Positions 34,790 through 43,946 of a DNA stretch of 64,000 bases are shown here, in pieces. Location: assembly GCA_013214705.1 (NCBI GenBank), contig JABSRZ010000003.1, forward strand, positions 186,001 through 250,000, in the 5' to 3' direction. A program made the position numbers and the translations under genes. This stretch comes from Hyphomicrobiales bacterium. GTDB lineage: Bacteria > Pseudomonadota > Alphaproteobacteria > Rhizobiales > OSC116. The notes under the pieces were generated by a model that saw nothing but the letters and a program-made list of their open reading frames with translations, was not told the DNA's origin and did not search any database. The first letter of the stretch is position 1. Each line of letters begins with the position of its first letter.

Positions 34790-35638
34790 ATGGCTTTTAA
34801 AAATTTCTTATCTGGGTTTTCGCTGTTGAATTTGGCGTTTAAAATATTTGTGGTTGTGGCCATATTGGGTTATTTTTTTCTAAATACATCTTTTTTATCT
34901 AAATTTAATAATGACGCTGAAACCACACCACCGGTGGAAGTGGCAATGGTGGCAACACCTGATAAAGCCGAAATGGAAAAAATGTTTCGCGAATATTTGC
35001 TAACCAACCCCGAGATTATTCAAGAAGCCATTGCTGTATTGCAAAATAAAGTTCAACAACAACGCGAAAATGACATTACAGCCATCATTCAGAACCAAAT
35101 AGAAACCATTGAAAACCCTAAAGGTTTATTTATCAATGGCCCTGCCGATGCCGATGTAACCTTGGTCGAATTTTTCGATTATAACTGCACCTATTGCAAA
35201 TCTGCTTTTAAAGATGTCAACCGGCTGCTAGCCGAAGACAAGAAACTAAAAGTGGTGATGTATGAATTGCCAATTTTAGCGCCCTCCTCGCTAACCGCTG
35301 CGCGGGCTTCATTAGCGGCGATGAAACAGAATAAATATTGGGAGTTTCATAGCTCGATGATTGGCAATAATGGTAGCTTAACCGATGAATTGGTGTTTGA
35401 TCATGCTAAAAATATTGGCTTGGATATAGAGCAATTAAAAATTGATATGGTGAGCCGCGAGGTTGAACAGGCTTTAGTTTATTCTGCTCAATTGGCCGAT
35501 GAATTAAAAGTCAATGGCACACCGGCGTTTATCATTGGCGGGAAATTGATACCCGGCGCAATCGGCTATCAAAATATGTTTAACCTGATTGCCGAGGCGC
35601 GGGCAAAAATTGCCGCACAAAAAGCGTCAGCTAACTAG
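34790..35638 (+). CDS. Membrane-anchored DsbA-family thiol oxidoreductase
   Basis: A 282-residue protein. One uncleaved hydrophobic helix (about 14-33) holds a periplasmic thioredoxin-fold domain. The active site CTYC has Cys133 and Cys136 (EFFDYNCTYCKSAF), and the cis-proline loop is NGTPAFIIGG. It should form, reshuffle or reduce disulfides in secreted proteins. It is closely related to the cysteine-less protein on the other side of aroQ, with the same N-terminal helical region, so the pair looks like an old duplication. No DsbB is nearby. Confidence 0.9.
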   Translation: MAFKNFLSGFSLLNLAFKIFVVVAILGYFFLNTSFLSKFNNDAETTPPVEVAMVATPDKAEMEKMFREYLLTNPEIIQEAIAVLQNKVQQQRENDITAIIQNQIETIENPKGLFINGPADADVTLVEFFDYNCTYCKSAFKDVNRLLAEDKKLKVVMYELPILAPSSLTAARASLAAMKQNKYWEFHSSMIGNNGSLTDELVFDHAKNIGLDIEQLKIDMVSREVEQALVYSAQLADELKVNGTPAFIIGGKLIPGAIGYQNMFNLIAEARAKIAAQKASAN

Positions 35639-35713
35639 TGATTTGCGCCGATTGTATAAATTTTGCTTATGCGACCGAATATAGCGACATATAACATTTA
35701 AACGGGTTTAAAC

Positions 35714-35742
35714 TTGCAAAAACAGCTGAATTTGTTAGTAAT
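35714..35742 (+). promoter_or_regulatory. Possible promoter of accB-accC
   Basis: TTGCAA (35714-35719) and AGTAAT (35737-35742) at 17-nt spacing, about 65 nt before accB. Each is four of six to consensus. Confidence 0.3.
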
Positions 35743-35808
35743 AATATCAAAATAGGGCGTTGTGAATACGCTAATGTTACGGCGGTTTATAAATTAATTG
35801 AGGAAATG

Positions 35809-36306
35809 ATGATGGATAAAAACCAAAAATTGGATGCAGATTTTGTCGAAAAACTCACTGCAATCTTAAATGATGGTGAATTGAACGAAATTGAAGTGAG
35901 AAGTGATGACTTCAAAATTCGCATTGTTAAAAACCCTCCGACACCTGCTAGCGTTACCTATAGCGGCGCTGCAGTTGGCGCACCGGTTATGGCCGCTGCG
36001 CCCGTTGTTGCTGCCCCTGCAGCTGCGATTAGCGAACCAGCCGTTGCCAAAGAAGATGATTTAGCGGATCATAGCGGCGCGGTAAAATCGCCAATGGTTG
36101 GCACCTGTTATTTGGCATCAGACCCCAATAGCCCAAATTTCATACAGGTTGGTGACAATGTCCAAAAAGGCCAAACCTTGCTGATCGTCGAAGCGATGAA
36201 AACCATGAATAATATTTCGGCGCCACAAGCGGGCAAAGTGATTGCTATATTGGTGACCAATGAAAGCCCGATAGAATTTGGCCAGTCATTAGTGGTTATC
36301 GAGTAG
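35809..36306 (+). CDS. accB: Biotin carboxyl carrier protein of acetyl-CoA carboxylase
   Basis: A 165-residue carrier of the CO2-charged biotin between AccC and the carboxyltransferase in fatty acid synthesis. The N-terminal domain is followed by an Ala/Pro/Val-rich linker (about 45-80) and the biotinyl domain with the biotin lysine in EAMKTMN. The Thr after the Lys replaces the Met of the E. coli EAMKMMN, a common variant. Three ATGs in a row follow GAGGAA; 35809 or 35812 has the best spacing. Confidence 0.95.
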   Translation: MMDKNQKLDADFVEKLTAILNDGELNEIEVRSDDFKIRIVKNPPTPASVTYSGAAVGAPVMAAAPVVAAPAAAISEPAVAKEDDLADHSGAVKSPMVGTCYLASDPNSPNFIQVGDNVQKGQTLLIVEAMKTMNNISAPQAGKVIAILVTNESPIEFGQSLVVIE

Positions 36307-36355
36307 TTTGCCACTGCTGGAAATTTTTGAAACCTGTTATTGACGGTATAAAAAT

Positions 36356-37711
36356 ATGATTGAAAAATTACTGATTGCAAACCGTGGCGAAATTGCGTTG
36401 CGTATTCTCAGAGCTTGCCGAGAAATGGGCATTAAAACCGTGGCTGTGCATTCAACAGCCGATGAAGATGCCATGCATGTGCGCTTGGCAGATGAGAGCG
36501 TTTGCATTGGCCCACCTCAGGCGGCACTAAGCTATTTGAACATTCCGGCCATTTTGTCGGCTTGCGAAATTACCGGCGCAGATGCGGTTCACCCGGGCTA
36601 CGGGTTTTTATCTGAAAATGCTCGATTTGCCGAAATTTTAGAAGAGCATGGCATTACATTTGTTGGCCCAACTGCCGAACATATTCGTTTAATGGGCGAT
36701 AAGATTCAGGCCAAAGCTACGGTTAAGGCCTTGGGCATACCTTGCGTACCCGGCTCAGAAGGCGCCTTGCAAAGCAATGAAGAAGCGTTGGAAGTTGCCC
36801 GCGAAATTGGCTACCCGGTTATAGTGAAAGCCGCAGCCGGCGGCGGTGGTCGCGGCATGAAAGTGGCTAAAACAGAAGAAGATCTGATACCTGCATTGGC
36901 CTCTGCCCGGGCAGAATCTAAAGCCGCATTTGGCGACGATGCGATGTATATGGAAAAGTTTTTAGGCAAACCGCGACATATCGAAATTCAGGTGATGGGC
37001 GATAAATTTGGCAACGCTGTGCATTTGGGCGAGCGCGATTGTTCATTGCAACGCCGCCATCAAAAAGTATGGGAAGAAGCCAGATCTCCAGCCTTGAATG
37101 ACGAACAACGCGTCAAAATTGGCAACATTGTCTCCAAAGCTATGGCTAACCTAAATTATTTGGGCGCGGGCACAATTGAATTTTTGTTCGAAGATGGTGA
37201 GTTTTATTTCATCGAAATGAACACCCGTTTGCAAGTTGAACATCCCATTACCGAAGCCATTACCGGCCTCGATCTGGTGCGTGAGCAAATACGTGTTGCT
37301 GGCGGCGCCAAGCTAAGTTTCAAACAATCTGAAATTCGTTTTAATGGCCACGCCATAGAGTGCCGCATCAACGCCGAAGATAGCGAAACCTTCACCCCTG
37401 CACCCGGTAAAATCGTAAATTATCATGCCCCGGGTGGCCTTGGTGTGCGTGTCGATAGCGGTGTTTATTCGGGCTATACCATACCGCCTTATTACGACAG
37501 TTTGATCGGCAAATTAATTGTCCATGGCAATAATAGAAACGAATGTTTAATGCGCGTGCGCCGGGCGTTAAAAGAATTTGTCATTGAAGGACCGGGCATT
37601 AAAACCACCATTCCCCTGTTCGAAAAATTGGCATCCAACCCCGACATTATTAATGGCGATTACGACATTCATTGGCTGGAAGAATTTCTTGAAATGGAAA
37701 GATCGCTCTAA
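36356..37711 (+). CDS. accC: Biotin carboxylase subunit of acetyl-CoA carboxylase
   Basis: A 451-residue ATP-grasp enzyme carboxylating biotin on AccB. It has the opening [24 protein letters not shown], the glycine-rich ATP loop [12 protein letters not shown], the catalytic region [13 protein letters not shown](I)TE and RINAED. Length and all key segments are normal. It lies 49 nt behind accB and 2 nt before aat, so these three are one operon. Confidence 0.97.
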   Translation: MIEKLLIANRGEIALRILRACREMGIKTVAVHSTADEDAMHVRLADESVCIGPPQAALSYLNIPAILSACEITGADAVHPGYGFLSENARFAEILEEHGITFVGPTAEHIRLMGDKIQAKATVKALGIPCVPGSEGALQSNEEALEVAREIGYPVIVKAAAGGGGRGMKVAKTEEDLIPALASARAESKAAFGDDAMYMEKFLGKPRHIEIQVMGDKFGNAVHLGERDCSLQRRHQKVWEEARSPALNDEQRVKIGNIVSKAMANLNYLGAGTIEFLFEDGEFYFIEMNTRLQVEHPITEAITGLDLVREQIRVAGGAKLSFKQSEIRFNGHAIECRINAEDSETFTPAPGKIVNYHAPGGLGVRVDSGVYSGYTIPPYYDSLIGKLIVHGNNRNECLMRVRRALKEFVIEGPGIKTTIPLFEKLASNPDIINGDYDIHWLEEFLEMERSL

Positions 37712-37713
37712 TT

Positions 37714-38373
37714 ATGGCCGACACGCACCAAAACGCTCTACAAACTGAGGCACTTACGCCTCAGTTTTTGCTTGAGGCCTATGCCAAGGGCTATTTCCCT
37801 ATGGCGGATGACGCCAATTCTGACGAGTTATTTTGGTTGTCGCCCGATGTGCGCGGTGTTATGCCATTAAATGGATTGCACATTTCAAAATCTTTGGCCA
37901 AAACCATAAGAAACCACCCGTTTGAAATTAGGTTTGATAGCGCTTTTTTAAATGTAATGCGCGCTTGTGCAGAACCCACAGCTGAGCGACCACAAACTTG
38001 GATAAATGAAGAAATTATCCAATTATATTCCGAATTATTTTTAATGGGTTTGGCACATAGTGTCGAAATATGGGAAAACAACCAATTGGTTGGTGGCTTG
38101 TACGGCGTACAATTGGGCGCTGCCTTTTTTGGCGAGAGCATGTTTTCTCGCACCACTGGCGCCAGCAAAATCGCTTTTGTACATTTGGTAAAACGGCTTA
38201 AATTCGGCGGGTTTAAATTGTTAGACACTCAATTCACCACCTCGCACCTAGAAAAATTTGGTGTGGTGGAAATTGCCAAAGACAATTATTTGGCACAACT
38301 TGATATAGCGCTTAACCATGCCGGTAATTTTGAAAAATTCCCTGTAGACGGCAACTTGCTGGCCGACATTTAA
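37714..38373 (+). CDS. aat: Leucyl/phenylalanyl-tRNA-protein transferase
   Basis: A 219-residue enzyme that adds Leu or Phe to proteins with N-terminal Arg or Lys, marking them for ClpS/ClpAP decay. Typical segments are FLLEAYAKGYFPMA, WLSPDVRGVMPL, HSVEIWENNQLVGGLYGVQLG, FFGESMFSRTTGASKIA and LDTQFTTSHLEKFG. The length is usual. It starts 2 nt after accC and is probably translated by coupling. It meets the DUF2155 gene tail to tail. Confidence 0.95.
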   Translation: MADTHQNALQTEALTPQFLLEAYAKGYFPMADDANSDELFWLSPDVRGVMPLNGLHISKSLAKTIRNHPFEIRFDSAFLNVMRACAEPTAERPQTWINEEIIQLYSELFLMGLAHSVEIWENNQLVGGLYGVQLGAAFFGESMFSRTTGASKIAFVHLVKRLKFGGFKLLDTQFTTSHLEKFGVVEIAKDNYLAQLDIALNHAGNFEKFPVDGNLLADI

Positions 38374-38416
38374 TTTTTGCGCCTAGGTTCGGTTTGTTTG
38401 CCCAATTAGTCCAATG

Positions 38417-38803
38417 TTATTTTGTTACCGGGTTTTTACAATCAACCAACCATATATCATAAACCGGATGCTCAACGCCGTGTAGGCCGGGGTTTGAAGC
38501 AAACATCCATCCGGTAAAGACACGTTTTATGTCGTTGCCGTCGGTCGAAACTTCATCTATTTCGATGAAAGAAGTGGTTTTGGGTCGTTCGGTTTTTGAG
38601 CGGGTATAACAAATGCGTGGGGTGATTTCAAACACGCCAAACTTTTTGGTTTCGTTGATATTTATTTCGATAATTTCGGTGGTTGCGGTGATTTTTTCTA
38701 ACGCATTAAAAACCGCAATCTGGTTTTCAATGCGCGCGGCATAAGCAATATCACCAATCAACAGAGGGACTAACAACCCCACTAGTTTGATAAACTTCAC
38801 CAT
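38417..38803 (-). CDS. DUF2155 domain protein, exported
   Basis: A 128-residue protein with a signal peptide (cleavage about AYA-ARIE, residue 23). The mature part is the DUF2155 domain: ALEKITATTEIIEININETKKF, the CYTR segment, and GWMFASNPGLHGVEHPVYD ending in W-L-V-D-C. The two conserved cysteines may form a disulfide in the periplasm. The function of DUF2155 is unknown. It is regularly found beside the NDUFA12 gene in Alphaproteobacteria, as here. Confidence 0.88.
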   Translation of the reverse strand: MVKFIKLVGLLVPLLIGDIAYAARIENQIAVFNALEKITATTEIIEININETKKFGVFEITPRICYTRSKTERPKTTSFIEIDEVSTDGNDIKRVFTGWMFASNPGLHGVEHPVYDIWLVDCKNPVTK

Positions 38804-38894
38804 AATTTACCCACTTGAAATATTGTCTAATGTCGTTTTTAATTCAATGCCCAATCATCGTGTCAAATATAAGGCTAAATTAAATATAAGCGCA

Positions 38895-39281
38895 CTATTT
38901 GTTCGGTGACCACGCATCATAATCGCCAGAAACTTCAGCTCGTTGGCCATCACTAAGAATAGAGCCTTTGGGGCGATATGCGCCTTTGGTGCCAGTCAAA
39001 TTGCTTTTATTTTCAGTAATTTGCCATGGTTTTGGGGTATATTCTTGCTCAGATGGAGGGGTGTCAACCGTATGATGTAGCCATGCATGCCATGCTGGTG
39101 GTACGCGTGTGGCCTCGACATATCCGTTATAGGTTACCCAGCGTTTTTCGCCGCTTTTTTGCTTATAATAGCGGTTACCCTGTTCATCTTCGCCAACTTT
39201 AATGCCTTGTCGCCATGTGAAGAAGCGTGTGCCGACAGTTTGGCCGTTCCACCAGGTGAATATTTCAGCTAAAATGCCCAT
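38895..39281 (-). CDS. NDUFA12-type accessory subunit of NADH:ubiquinone oxidoreductase
   Basis: A 128-residue homologue of mitochondrial complex I subunit B17.2/NDUFA12, an accessory subunit on the peripheral arm. Hallmarks: FTWWNGQTVGTRFFTWRQG, VGEDEQGNRYY, the RWVTYNGYVEATRVPPAWHAWLH block and PKPWQ...NLTGTKGAYRPKGS. Outside mitochondria the subunit is known chiefly from Alphaproteobacteria, which supports the assignment of the window. The main nuo operon is not in this window. The gene precedes DUF2155 by 91 nt. Confidence 0.93.
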   Translation of the reverse strand: MGILAEIFTWWNGQTVGTRFFTWRQGIKVGEDEQGNRYYKQKSGEKRWVTYNGYVEATRVPPAWHAWLHHTVDTPPSEQEYTPKPWQITENKSNLTGTKGAYRPKGSILSDGQRAEVSGDYDAWSPNK

Positions 39282-39420
39282 AAATTTCTCGATATCGCAA
39301 AAATGTTAGGTGAACCACGCGATTCACCACCAAATTATATTCGATTATGCATAAACTGTAAATTGTTTAGATTTTTTATAATCAATAAATTGAAGTATTT
39401 TCGCCAACGCATTTCTATTT

Positions 39421-40068
39421 TCAGTCAAACATAGTTTGAGTATTGAACTCCACTGCAAAAAAATCGTCATCATTTTGGATTTTAAGGGAGTTGCTAGGGT
39501 TTTTTCGGTTAAATTTTTTGACATCATTTTTAACCAGACGACTCAGAAAACCCGGGTCATAAACCAATTTGTCTTGTGTTTTAGGCTTGGTATATTTTAC
39601 CGCGCCTTCTATGACCACCCGGCCAGCTTCGACAATGAGGGCGCGCGTGTCTATCAGTATATTTTCTATACGCTGTTTTAAAATAATCGGCGACAACGGT
39701 TTTACCACAATCGATGACGCGCCATATTTATTAAATTCTAGCACAATGCGACGGGATGCATGGCCAGTCGACATTAGTACCGGGGTGAAACAGGCCGGCG
39801 CCATATCCACCTGCCTTATCCATCTCAAAAAAGCTAAGCCATTGTTATATTTATCATTACCATTTAATATAAAGTCGCAAATAATGAGGTCTGGTTGTTC
39901 CATCCGTACCAATTCTTTGGCTTCATCGACACTCGTGGCAAACGAAATTTGCTTGACGCCAAAAGAATTTAGAATGTTTTTGTAAATTTTTACCATAGAC
40001 AAATTATCTTCTAATATTAGAATGTTCAATTCGTCTAGCGACATAAATAAGGCGTTATGTTTCGTCAT
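39421..40068 (-). CDS. Response regulator with receiver domain
   Basis: A 215-residue protein. Receiver domain about 13-140: LNILILEDN gives the acidic pocket, the phospho-acceptor Asp is in LIICDFIL, the conserved Thr/Ser in LMSTGHAS and Lys in VVKPLSP. The remaining roughly 75 residues show no DNA-binding or enzymatic domain, so it probably acts through protein contacts like CheY-type single-domain regulators. No histidine kinase is adjacent. ATG 40044 is an alternative start but has no better ribosome site. Confidence 0.87.
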   Translation of the reverse strand: MTKHNALFMSLDELNILILEDNLSMVKIYKNILNSFGVKQISFATSVDEAKELVRMEQPDLIICDFILNGNDKYNNGLAFLRWIRQVDMAPACFTPVLMSTGHASRRIVLEFNKYGASSIVVKPLSPIILKQRIENILIDTRALIVEAGRVVIEGAVKYTKPKTQDKLVYDPGFLSRLVKNDVKKFNRKNPSNSLKIQNDDDFFAVEFNTQTMFD

Positions 40069-40175
40069 CCATACGGTCCCAACTCAAAACAATGTGAATC
40101 TGTATAAATCTATGATAACAAAAATAATATAACAAATTGTAAAACCTAATTCTGATATTTTAACTGCGGATTTTT

Positions 40176-41264
40176 ATGAACCAAGATAAACACAAATTAG
40201 GCCGCATAGCCGGTTTAGACTTTGCCAGATTTATAGCTTTCACTGGCATGGTATTTGTAAATTTTAAAATCGCCATGCTGCCTTTAGATGCCAATTTAGG
40301 GGCTATAGGTTGGTTTTTTGGCCTGCTCGAAGGCCGTGCCGCGGCATTATTTGTTATATTGGCAGGCATTGGTCTGGGGCTAAACCTAAAAATAACCCAA
40401 CTCAACCGGCAAAAAAATTCGGTATTTGCCTATTTGACCGTCAAACGTGGTTTGTTTTTATTTGCCATCGGCATGCTAAACGCGGTTATATTTGAAGCTG
40501 ATATATTGCATTATTATGGCGTGTATTTTATATTTGCGGCGTTTTTAGCGCCTTTGTCTAGCGCGCGGCTGCGGGTTATTATTGTGGCAATTATGCTGGC
40601 CGCAACCATTATGCTGTTGGTTTTTAATTTTGATGAAGGGTGGAATTGGCAAACCTATGAATATACGGGTTTTTATACATTAAGCGGTGGCATCAGAAAC
40701 CTATTTTACAATGGTTGGCACCCGGTGTTACCGTGGATGGCGTTTTTACTGATTGGCATATTATTAAGCCGGGTCAATTTGGTGGCAAAAAAAGTGCAAC
40801 TCAAAATGATTTTGGGCGGTATTGGGATAACCCTTATCGGCTATTTAATTTCGGTTAATTTGGTAAATATGTTGTTCTCATCTAACGATGCCGAACTTTC
40901 AGAACTGATACCATTGGTTTCCATGGGGCCAGTGCCCGCTACTTTATTATATATGATGTCGGCAACCGGTACAGCTTGTGCGGTCATCGCAGCTGCTATC
41001 ATTATCGCTAAGAAGTTTGCCAGTCTGTCCATCGTCAAAGCCATAAATATAGCTGGCCGACAGACCTTAACCTTGTATTTTGCCCACATATATTTGGCTA
41101 TGGGGTTGATGAATTTATTTGACTTATTGGGCCAGTTTTCGGTAAATGCTATGGTTATGACGGCTTTGGCATTTACAATTATTTCATCGGTTTATTCTAA
41201 TATTTGGGCAAATTATTTTAAGCTTGGGCCATTGGAAATGTTGATGCGTAAAATTGCTGGTTAA
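40176..41264 (+). CDS. DUF418/DUF1624-type multi-pass membrane protein
   Basis: A 362-residue protein with about ten membrane helices. The beginning (RIAGLDFARFIAFTGMVFVNF) is the heparan-alpha-glucosaminide acetyltransferase-like signature, and the end (GRQTLTLYFAHIYLAMG...GPLEMLMRKIAG) is the DUF418 signature. Relatives are thought to transfer acyl groups across or at the membrane, but none close to this one is proven. It stands alone before dapD with a 62-nt gap and diverges from the response regulator. Confidence 0.82.
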   Translation: MNQDKHKLGRIAGLDFARFIAFTGMVFVNFKIAMLPLDANLGAIGWFFGLLEGRAAALFVILAGIGLGLNLKITQLNRQKNSVFAYLTVKRGLFLFAIGMLNAVIFEADILHYYGVYFIFAAFLAPLSSARLRVIIVAIMLAATIMLLVFNFDEGWNWQTYEYTGFYTLSGGIRNLFYNGWHPVLPWMAFLLIGILLSRVNLVAKKVQLKMILGGIGITLIGYLISVNLVNMLFSSNDAELSELIPLVSMGPVPATLLYMMSATGTACAVIAAAIIIAKKFASLSIVKAINIAGRQTLTLYFAHIYLAMGLMNLFDLLGQFSVNAMVMTALAFTIISSVYSNIWANYFKLGPLEMLMRKIAG

Positions 41265-41326
41265 CACTTGAAATTGCTTGCATATATGAGTAATCTGCCA
41301 GCAATATTTACAAAATGGAATTTATT

Positions 41327-42160
41327 ATGAGTCTCGAAAACATCATTGACCAAGCGTTTGACAACCGTGCCGACTATAGCATCACGACCCAAGGCGAAGT
41401 GCGCGACGCAGTGGATCAAGCGCTGGAATTGTTAGACAGCGGCAAAGCCCGTGTTGCCGAAAAAATAAATGGTGAATGGGTGGTCAACCAATGGCTTAAA
41501 AAAGCAGTTCTACTTTCGTTTGTGATTAACGACATGAAAATTATAGAAGGTGCACCGGGTGGTGCCACTTGGTGGGATAAAGTCGACAGTAAATTTTTGG
41601 GCTGGGGCGAAAATCGCTTCCGCCAAGCGGGCTTTCGTGCCGTGCCGGGTGCTATTGTGCGCAAGTCAGCATTTATTGCCAAGGGCGCAATATTAATGCC
41701 ATCATTTGTAAATTTAGGCGCATATGTTGGCGAAGGCACAATGGTCGACGCTTGGGTGACCGTGGGTTCATGCGCACAAATTGGTAAGAATGTGCATTTG
41801 TCTGGCGGCGTAGGCATTGGTGGGGTGTTAGAGCCATTGCAAGCTGGCCCCGTAATTATTGAAGATAATTGCTTTATCGGCGCGCGTAGTGAAATTGTCG
41901 AAGGTGTGCGGGTTGGCGAAGGTGCGGTTATTTCGATGGGTGTATTTATCGGCATGTCGACCAAAATTGTCGACCGCGAAACTGGCGAGATACACATCGG
42001 TTATGTGCCGCCATATAGCGTGGTTGTGCCAGGTGCATTGCCGGGCAAAACCATGGGCAATGGCCAACCTGGCCCTAGCCTATATTGTGCGGTGATTGTT
42101 AAAAAAGTGGATGCAAAAACCCGTGCTAAAACATCTATTAACGATTTATTACGCGACTAA
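41327..42160 (+). CDS. dapD: Tetrahydrodipicolinate N-succinyltransferase
   Basis: A 277-residue trimeric enzyme of the succinyl branch to diaminopimelate and lysine, using succinyl-CoA. The C-terminal half is a left-handed beta-helix of hexapeptide repeats ([20 protein letters not shown]...[16 protein letters not shown]), and the active region [14 protein letters not shown] is intact. I start at ATG 41327 with GGAATTT in front; ATG 41315 has no ribosome site. It lies 17 nt before dapE. Confidence 0.95.
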   Translation: MSLENIIDQAFDNRADYSITTQGEVRDAVDQALELLDSGKARVAEKINGEWVVNQWLKKAVLLSFVINDMKIIEGAPGGATWWDKVDSKFLGWGENRFRQAGFRAVPGAIVRKSAFIAKGAILMPSFVNLGAYVGEGTMVDAWVTVGSCAQIGKNVHLSGGVGIGGVLEPLQAGPVIIEDNCFIGARSEIVEGVRVGEGAVISMGVFIGMSTKIVDRETGEIHIGYVPPYSVVVPGALPGKTMGNGQPGPSLYCAVIVKKVDAKTRAKTSINDLLRD

Positions 42161-42177
42161 TTGTACGAGACTTTGTT

Positions 42178-43371
42178 ATGACAAATAATTTGCCTGACGC
42201 CCTATCACTCACCCAAGCCTTAGTGCGTGAAAATACCGTGACGCCGATATCTACCCCGGCGCTGGATATATTAGAGCAACATTTAAGCCAAGCCGGTTTT
42301 ACCATCACCAAATTGCCGTTTAGCGAGCCGGGTTATGCCGACACCGACAATTTATATGCCCAAATTGGCAGCGGAGAGCCGCATTTATGCTTTGCTGGCC
42401 ATGTCGATGTTGTGCCCACAGGAGATGTTGCCGATTGGTCGCATGCGCCTTTTGCGGCGATTATAGACGATGGCAAATTATACGGCAGAGGCACCGCAGA
42501 TATGAAAGGCGGCGTGGCCTGCTTTACCGCTGCAGGGATAAAATATATAAGCCAAAACCCAGATTTTAAAGGCACGTTAAGCTTTTTGATCACCGGCGAT
42601 GAAGAAGCCGTCGCCATAAATGGCACGCCAAAAATGCTAAATTGGCTTAAACAGCAAGATATTAAGCTCGATCATTGCATCGTCGGCGAGCCATCCAACC
42701 CATCATTTATGGGTGAAGAAATTAAAGTTGGCCGGCGTGGCAGCATGCTGGCAAATTTAACCTTATTTGGCACCCAAGGCCACATTGCCTACCCAGAACG
42801 AGCCGACAACCCCATGCCGCGGCTGGCGGCAATATTGGATGGTTTATGCAATGATGCGCTAGACCAAGGGACAAATCTTTTTCAACCGAGTAATATAGAA
42901 GTTACCAGTGTTGATGTCGGCAATGATGCACATAATATGTTGCCGCAAAAAATAGACGTAAAATTTGGCATTCGTTACAATAGTTTGCATGACTTTGATA
43001 GCCTAGAGGCGTTGTTAAAACAGAAATTTGACGCCATTCACGAACGTTTGGGTGGGCGCTATGAGGTCGACTATTTTAGGTCGGGCGAAGCGTTTTATAC
43101 CGAAGATAAATTATTAATCGAACTGGTGCAAAACGCGGTTAAAAAACACACTGACCATGTGCCTAAATTATCGACTGCAGGCGGCACTTCGGACGCAAGG
43201 TTTATAAAAAACCATTGCCCAGTGGTCGAATTTGGCTTGGTTGGAAACAGTATGCACAAAGTGGATGAACATGTGGACATAGCCGATATTAAAACTCTTG
43301 CCGATATATATTTAGACATTGTCGAAAATTATTTTGGCGCTAAACTGAATATGAGCGAGGGCGATGAATGA
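42178..43371 (+). CDS. dapE: Succinyl-diaminopimelate desuccinylase
   Basis: A 397-residue M20-family zinc hydrolase, the deacylating step that follows DapD and the aminotransferase. Metal and catalytic motifs are present: FAGHVDVVPTGD, YGRGTADMKGG, TGDEEAVAINGT, GEPSNP and a final FGLVGNSMHKVDEH. Length is close to the family norm. It shares an operon with dapD; the stop overlaps the start of the next gene (ATGA). Confidence 0.95.
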   Translation: MTNNLPDALSLTQALVRENTVTPISTPALDILEQHLSQAGFTITKLPFSEPGYADTDNLYAQIGSGEPHLCFAGHVDVVPTGDVADWSHAPFAAIIDDGKLYGRGTADMKGGVACFTAAGIKYISQNPDFKGTLSFLITGDEEAVAINGTPKMLNWLKQQDIKLDHCIVGEPSNPSFMGEEIKVGRRGSMLANLTLFGTQGHIAYPERADNPMPRLAAILDGLCNDALDQGTNLFQPSNIEVTSVDVGNDAHNMLPQKIDVKFGIRYNSLHDFDSLEALLKQKFDAIHERLGGRYEVDYFRSGEAFYTEDKLLIELVQNAVKKHTDHVPKLSTAGGTSDARFIKNHCPVVEFGLVGNSMHKVDEHVDIADIKTLADIYLDIVENYFGAKLNMSEGDE

Positions 43372-43946
43372 GCCTTAACCTGCAATTAGTGAACGACAAT
43401 GTGACCGGGTCTTGGGCGATATTTTTACGCCGCTCATTTGCGCTAAAATATTTTAAAGTTGACTCAAACAACTTCATTTGGTCATTTTCAGTGGTTTTAT
43501 TTTTGATCATATTTCAGCTTTATGTCATGCCATTTGAAGATGAAATATTTGACAAAGAAGTGGCGGCTGGTCTCACCAGCCCCAATGTTGTTTACAAACT
43601 CATCGTGCTCATTATCAATTGGTTTTCTTGGCCACTGGTGGCTTATGTAATTTGCCGGTTGATGGCCATTGAAGCCCATTTCATTCGCTATGTCATCGTC
43701 GAAAACTGGACCGGGCTCATCACCCAAACCCTAGCAGTGGTGCCGATTATGATGTATCAGGTTGGCGTTGCGTCGGGCATGGCAATCACGGCGATGTTTT
43801 TTGTCTCTTTGATTATTTTGCTCTATAAATGGCGGGTTGCCAAAGTGGCGCTGGGCACCACTTCGCTAAATGCCTCGATCATTTTGTTTATCGATGTGGC
43901 TTATTCGATCATTGTGTCGTATTTTTTGAGCTTGTTATTTGTTTAA
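43368..43946 (+). CDS. Multi-pass membrane protein coupled to dapE
   Basis: A 192-residue protein with about four to five hydrophobic helices (about 37-54, 75-98, 114-130, 134-152, 168-190). The N-terminal 30 residues look cytoplasmic. I do not recognise a family; there is no catalytic motif, and Cys/His pairs are absent. Its ATG overlaps the dapE stop by 4 nt, so it is translated with dapE, and its end overlaps the convergent aldolase by 4 nt. Codon use is like the neighbours. Confidence 0.72.
   Translation: MSLNLQLVNDNVTGSWAIFLRRSFALKYFKVDSNNFIWSFSVVLFLIIFQLYVMPFEDEIFDKEVAAGLTSPNVVYKLIVLIINWFSWPLVAYVICRLMAIEAHFIRYVIVENWTGLITQTLAVVPIMMYQVGVASGMAITAMFFVSLIILLYKWRVAKVALGTTSLNASIILFIDVAYSIIVSYFLSLLFV

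Noticed and set aside
41416-41997. 193-codon minus-strand frame inside dapD
   Set aside because: Antisense to the hexapeptide repeats, whose regular codons produce long open shadows.
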